Shown here piece by piece: positions 61,608-64,000 of a stretch of DNA of 64,000 nucleotides (positions are counted from its first letter, which is position 1; every line of letters begins with the position of its first letter). The notes beneath the pieces are model-generated. The model was given only the letters and a program-made list of their open reading frames with translations. It did no database searches and was not told the origin of the DNA. The position numbers were made by a program, and so were the translations under genes. The DNA is from Actinobacteria bacterium HGW-Actinobacteria-1 (GTDB lineage: Bacteria > Actinomycetota > Coriobacteriia > Anaerosomatales > Anaerosomataceae): the NCBI GenBank assembly GCA_002841355.1, contig PHFB01000008.1, forward strand, positions 1-64,000. The letters run 5' to 3'.

Positions 61608-62752
61608 CCGCCAAGCGTGTGCTCGCACCACAAGGGCAGCCCGGCGCGAGCCCGTATTCGCTCTTCTCGGCGTACCCGCTGCTGCGAGGCGCGCTTCCAA
61701 GGGTGCCGCTTGGCCTGTGGCCAACGCCCGTGCTTCCGCTTTCGCGCCTCACGAACGAGCTTGATGTTGGGCCGATTCACGTCAAGCGGGACGACGTCAG
61801 TGCGCTGCCGTATGGCGGCAACAAGATCCGCAAGCTCGAGATTCTGCTCGGAGATGCGCTGGCGCGCGGGGCGACCGACGTGATCACCTTCGGCGCCGTG
61901 GGCTCAAACCACGCATTCGCGACCGCGCTGTACGGTCGTGCCCTCGGTCTCAACGTGACGTCGATGCTCACGCCGCAGCCAAACGCGGGATACGTGCGCC
62001 GGAATCTGCTCGGGCACCTCGCCTCGGGAGCATCGGTGCGCTTCTGCGAGCATCGTGATGAAGCACTGCAGGAAGCGGAGCGTCTTCGGACGCAGCTTGT
62101 TCGGGACACCGGGACCGAGCCGTACGTCATCCCCTTCGGCGGAACGACGCCGATGAGCACGGCTGGGGCTGTGAGTGCAGGACTTGAATTCGCCGGTCAG
62201 GTCGCGGTGGGCAACGCTCCTGCGCCTGACGTCATCTACGTGACTCTGGGTTCGATGGGCACTGCCGCAGGCGTGGCGCTTGGCGTGGCACTCGGCGGAT
62301 TGTCGTCGCTTGTGCGTGCGGTCAGGGTGGTGCCGGACACCATCGCAACCACCGAGGCGTTCGAGGAGCTGCTTGATGCATCCACGGCCGTGCTCCGCGC
62401 TGGCGACCCGGCGATTCCTCGTGACTTGGTCTCGCGTGCGAACGTTGAGATCGTCGAGGGGTACCTCGGCGAGGGGTACGCTCGCTTCACTCCTGAGGGG
62501 ATGGATGCGATCCGGCTGGCGGCCCTGGATGGGCTGCACCTTGATGGCACGTACACTGGCAAGACCATGGCAGCGCTTGCCGCGGATGCTCGTTCGGGGC
62601 GGCTTGATGGCATGACGACGCTGTTTTGGGACACGTACAATTCCAGAGATACCGGTGCGCTTGTGGCCGGCGTGCAGTACCGCGATCTGCCGGAGGCGGG
62701 ACGAGCCTACTTCGAGACGGACGTACAGCCCCTGGATAACGAAGGGAACTGA
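61604..62752 (+). CDS. D-cysteine desulfhydrase/ACC deaminase-family PLP enzyme
   Basis: This 382-residue fold-type II PLP enzyme has the PLP lysine in YGGNKIRKLE (about residue 75), the SNH motif at VGSNHAFATAL (about 100) and a Ser/Thr phosphate-binding loop at LGSMGTAAGVALG (about 209-221). The family includes D-cysteine desulfhydrase (giving pyruvate, sulfide and ammonia) and ACC deaminase; which reaction applies cannot be read directly. A sulfide-yielding reaction would fit the sulfur genes elsewhere in the window. ATG 61604 overlaps the NYN gene by four bases; the in-frame GTG 61574 lies inside that gene and is less likely. Confidence 0.87.
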   Translation: MTAKRVLAPQGQPGASPYSLFSAYPLLRGALPRVPLGLWPTPVLPLSRLTNELDVGPIHVKRDDVSALPYGGNKIRKLEILLGDALARGATDVITFGAVGSNHAFATALYGRALGLNVTSMLTPQPNAGYVRRNLLGHLASGASVRFCEHRDEALQEAERLRTQLVRDTGTEPYVIPFGGTTPMSTAGAVSAGLEFAGQVAVGNAPAPDVIYVTLGSMGTAAGVALGVALGGLSSLVRAVRVVPDTIATTEAFEELLDASTAVLRAGDPAIPRDLVSRANVEIVEGYLGEGYARFTPEGMDAIRLAALDGLHLDGTYTGKTMAALAADARSGRLDGMTTLFWDTYNSRDTGALVAGVQYRDLPEAGRAYFETDVQPLDNEGN

Positions 62753-62755
62753 GCA

Positions 62756-63574
62756 GTGCCTGTCGTGTTCGCCGATGCAGCGCTTGCCGCGCGGCTTGAG
62801 GGTATCTCGGCTGCCGAGAACGAGCGTTTTGGAGAAGCCGCGGCACTCGTGCATCCCGAGGATCACCCGGCGATCTTGTGGGTGGCCGGCGGCTGCGCCG
62901 TGTACTGCAGCCCTGGCGGACCGCTTAATCAGGTAACCGGTCTCGGCTTTAGCGAGCCTGTGACCGCAGCCCATATCGACGAGCTCGAACGATTCTTCGG
63001 TGAGCATGGTGCCAAAGTGCAGGTCAATGTGTGCCCGCTCGCCGACCCGTCGCTCATGGCCGAACTCTCGCGTCGCGGGTATGCGGCAAATGGCTTCGAG
63101 AACGTGCTCGTGCGCGAGCTCCTGGACGGTGACCAGCTGCCCGAGCCGGACCCGTCGATCGACATCCGTATAGTCGATCCCGAGGACTTCGATCTTTGGG
63201 GCGAGCAGGTTGCACGAGGGTTCGCTACGGAAGGGGAGCCGACCGAGGCTGAACTCCGTTTGGGTGAAGTCGTGGGCCGGCAGCAGGACGTCGTCCGGTT
63301 GCTTGCCTGGGTCGACGGCGAACCAGCGGGTACCGCCGAACTTGCTGTCCGAAGCGGTATCGGATGGTTGTCGGCGGACACGACGATGCGCAAGTTCCGT
63401 GGTATGGGGATCCAGACAGCCTTGCAGCAGCGACGGCTCCATCTGGCGCGGGAGGCCGGCTGCGGGCTTGCCGTGACCGAGGCGCATCCGGGAAGCGGGT
63501 CGCAGCGCAACATGGAGCGGCTTGGCTTCCGTATCGTATACACACGTATCGACATGCTTCAGACCGAGAGGTGA
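62756..63574 (+). CDS. GNAT-family N-acetyltransferase
   Basis: This 272-residue protein has a C-terminal GNAT domain (about 140-270), with the acetyl-CoA pyrophosphate-binding loop RKFRGMGIQTAL (about 210-221) and NMERLGFRIVYTR near the end. The N-terminal half (about 1-135) is probably a degenerate GNAT-like or substrate-binding domain, as in two-domain family members. The acetylated substrate is unknown. The GTG start at 62756 lies four bases after the PLP-enzyme stop. A glycosyltransferase gene starts five bases after its end. Confidence 0.87.
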   Translation: MPVVFADAALAARLEGISAAENERFGEAAALVHPEDHPAILWVAGGCAVYCSPGGPLNQVTGLGFSEPVTAAHIDELERFFGEHGAKVQVNVCPLADPSLMAELSRRGYAANGFENVLVRELLDGDQLPEPDPSIDIRIVDPEDFDLWGEQVARGFATEGEPTEAELRLGEVVGRQQDVVRLLAWVDGEPAGTAELAVRSGIGWLSADTTMRKFRGMGIQTALQQRRLHLAREAGCGLAVTEAHPGSGSQRNMERLGFRIVYTRIDMLQTER

Positions 63575-63578
63575 GACC

Positions 63579-64000
63579 GTGCGCATCGTTTGCGTGACAG
63601 ATACCTACGTGCCCGAGGTCAATGGAGTCGTGACGAGCATCGATGCTCACACGCGGATCCTCGCGTCGCGTGGGCACGAGATCCTCATCATCGCCCCCAA
63701 GTACGGCGCTCACGAGGACTCGCCGGCGCCAGGGATCAGCGTTCGCAGGTACCCGAGCTTCAGCTTCGCTACCAACAAGGCCACACGCATCGCCATGCCC
63801 ACGATCATGTCCATGGCGCGCCAGCTGTCGCGTTTCGAGCCTGACCTCGTTCACATCCACACGCCGCTATCGATGGGCGTGGTAGCTCTGCTGGCGTGCC
63901 GCGCGCAGCGGCTACCGAACGTGCAGACGTACCACACCTACATCCCGGACTTCATGCAGTATGTGGAGCTCTCGCGCCTACTCCGGATCGACGACCTCCA
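63579..64000 (+). CDS. Glycosyltransferase family 4 (partial, runs off the window)
   Basis: The first 140 codons of a GT-B glycosyltransferase are visible, without a stop. The N-terminal IVCVTDTYVPEVNGVVTSI (about 3-21) is typical of family 4 enzymes such as diacylglycerol glucosyltransferases and PimB-like mannosyltransferases, as are DLVHIHTPLSMG (about 88-99) and TYHTYIPDFMQY (about 118-129). It probably adds sugars to membrane lipids or cell-envelope polymers. The GTG start lies five bases after the GNAT gene stop, with a GAGAGGTGAG ribosome site. The nucleotide-sugar-binding half lies beyond position 64000. Confidence 0.88.
   Translation, partial: MRIVCVTDTYVPEVNGVVTSIDAHTRILASRGHEILIIAPKYGAHEDSPAPGISVRRYPSFSFATNKATRIAMPTIMSMARQLSRFEPDLVHIHTPLSMGVVALLACRAQRLPNVQTYHTYIPDFMQYVELSRLLRIDDL

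Noticed and set aside
61904-63586. Long open frame (560 codons) on the minus strand opposite the PLP enzyme and GNAT genes
   Set aside because: It is an antisense shadow of two well-supported genes in high-GC DNA; it lacks a ribosome site and family-like motifs.

Overview
The window is about 64 kb of a high-GC bacterial chromosome. It looks like a deep-branching, probably anaerobic actinobacterium of the Coriobacteriia/Anaerosomatales (OPB41) type. This is inferred from gene content: a DUF2469 protein, surface proteins with cell-wall-binding-repeat-2 (CWB2) domains, several DegV paralogues, a cyclic 2,3-diphosphoglycerate synthetase-like protein, MetV/MetF, a sulfide-dependent homocysteine pathway and TorD-like chaperones. 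I see no rRNA, tRNA, insertion sequence, phage or CRISPR array. Almost all of the window is protein coding, in short operons with many 1-8 nt overlaps.

Region 1 (1-6210) is a methionine module. A T-box leader with a terminator precedes a COG1900 homocysteine-forming protein, a NIL-domain ferredoxin, a small unknown membrane protein, a short B12-dependent methionine synthase, MetV and MetF. A UPF0280/COG2122 protein, tied to the same sulfide pathway in methanogens, lies apart at 17.7 kb. Region 2 (6.3-12.4 kb) holds two orphan TorD-like chaperones and a MoaE-like protein around a cluster of PhnD-like binding protein, histidine kinase, LytTR response regulator and phosphoesterase. Region 3 (12.4-20.9 kb) has a PAS-GGDEF protein, LpdA, LipA, a ferritin-like GGDEF protein, UPF0280, DUF2469 and LigA. 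Region 4 (20.9-33.4 kb) has a giant CWB2 surface protein, two CPBP membrane proteases (one fused to a ferredoxin), gatC-gatA, an inserted NHL/CWB2 surface-protein gene, then gatB, a DegV protein and a small basic protein.

After a 600-bp non-coding stretch that ends in a strong terminator, Region 5 (34.0-44.4 kb) is an eleven-gene operon. It starts with a membrane protein carrying a degenerate GGDEF domain and continues into an Mrp/Mbh-type cation antiporter with four separate antiporter-like subunits. The last of these has a soluble C-terminal extension of about 260 residues. Region 6 (44.5-64.0 kb) is mixed: an NAD-binding dehydrogenase, cysK with an Rrf2 regulator, an MFS transporter, a third CWB2 protein, pncB-pncA, a flavodoxin-like protein, a membrane phosphodiesterase, two more DegV proteins, the cyclic-diphosphoglycerate synthetase-like GTPase, a methyltransferase, a secreted small protein, a NYN-OST-HTH RNase-like protein, a PLP enzyme, a GNAT protein and the start of a glycosyltransferase.

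Three themes recur. The first is sulfur and methionine metabolism (Region 1, UPF0280, cysK, the D-cysteine desulfhydrase-like enzyme). The second is c-di-GMP signalling (two intact GGDEF proteins and one degenerate one that keeps its product-binding site). The third is surface display through CWB2 repeats. The strongest candidates for undescribed biology are the degenerate-GGDEF/four-antiporter operon, the ferritin-GGDEF protein, the ferredoxin-CPBP fusion and the T-box-controlled homocysteine module with its unknown membrane protein.
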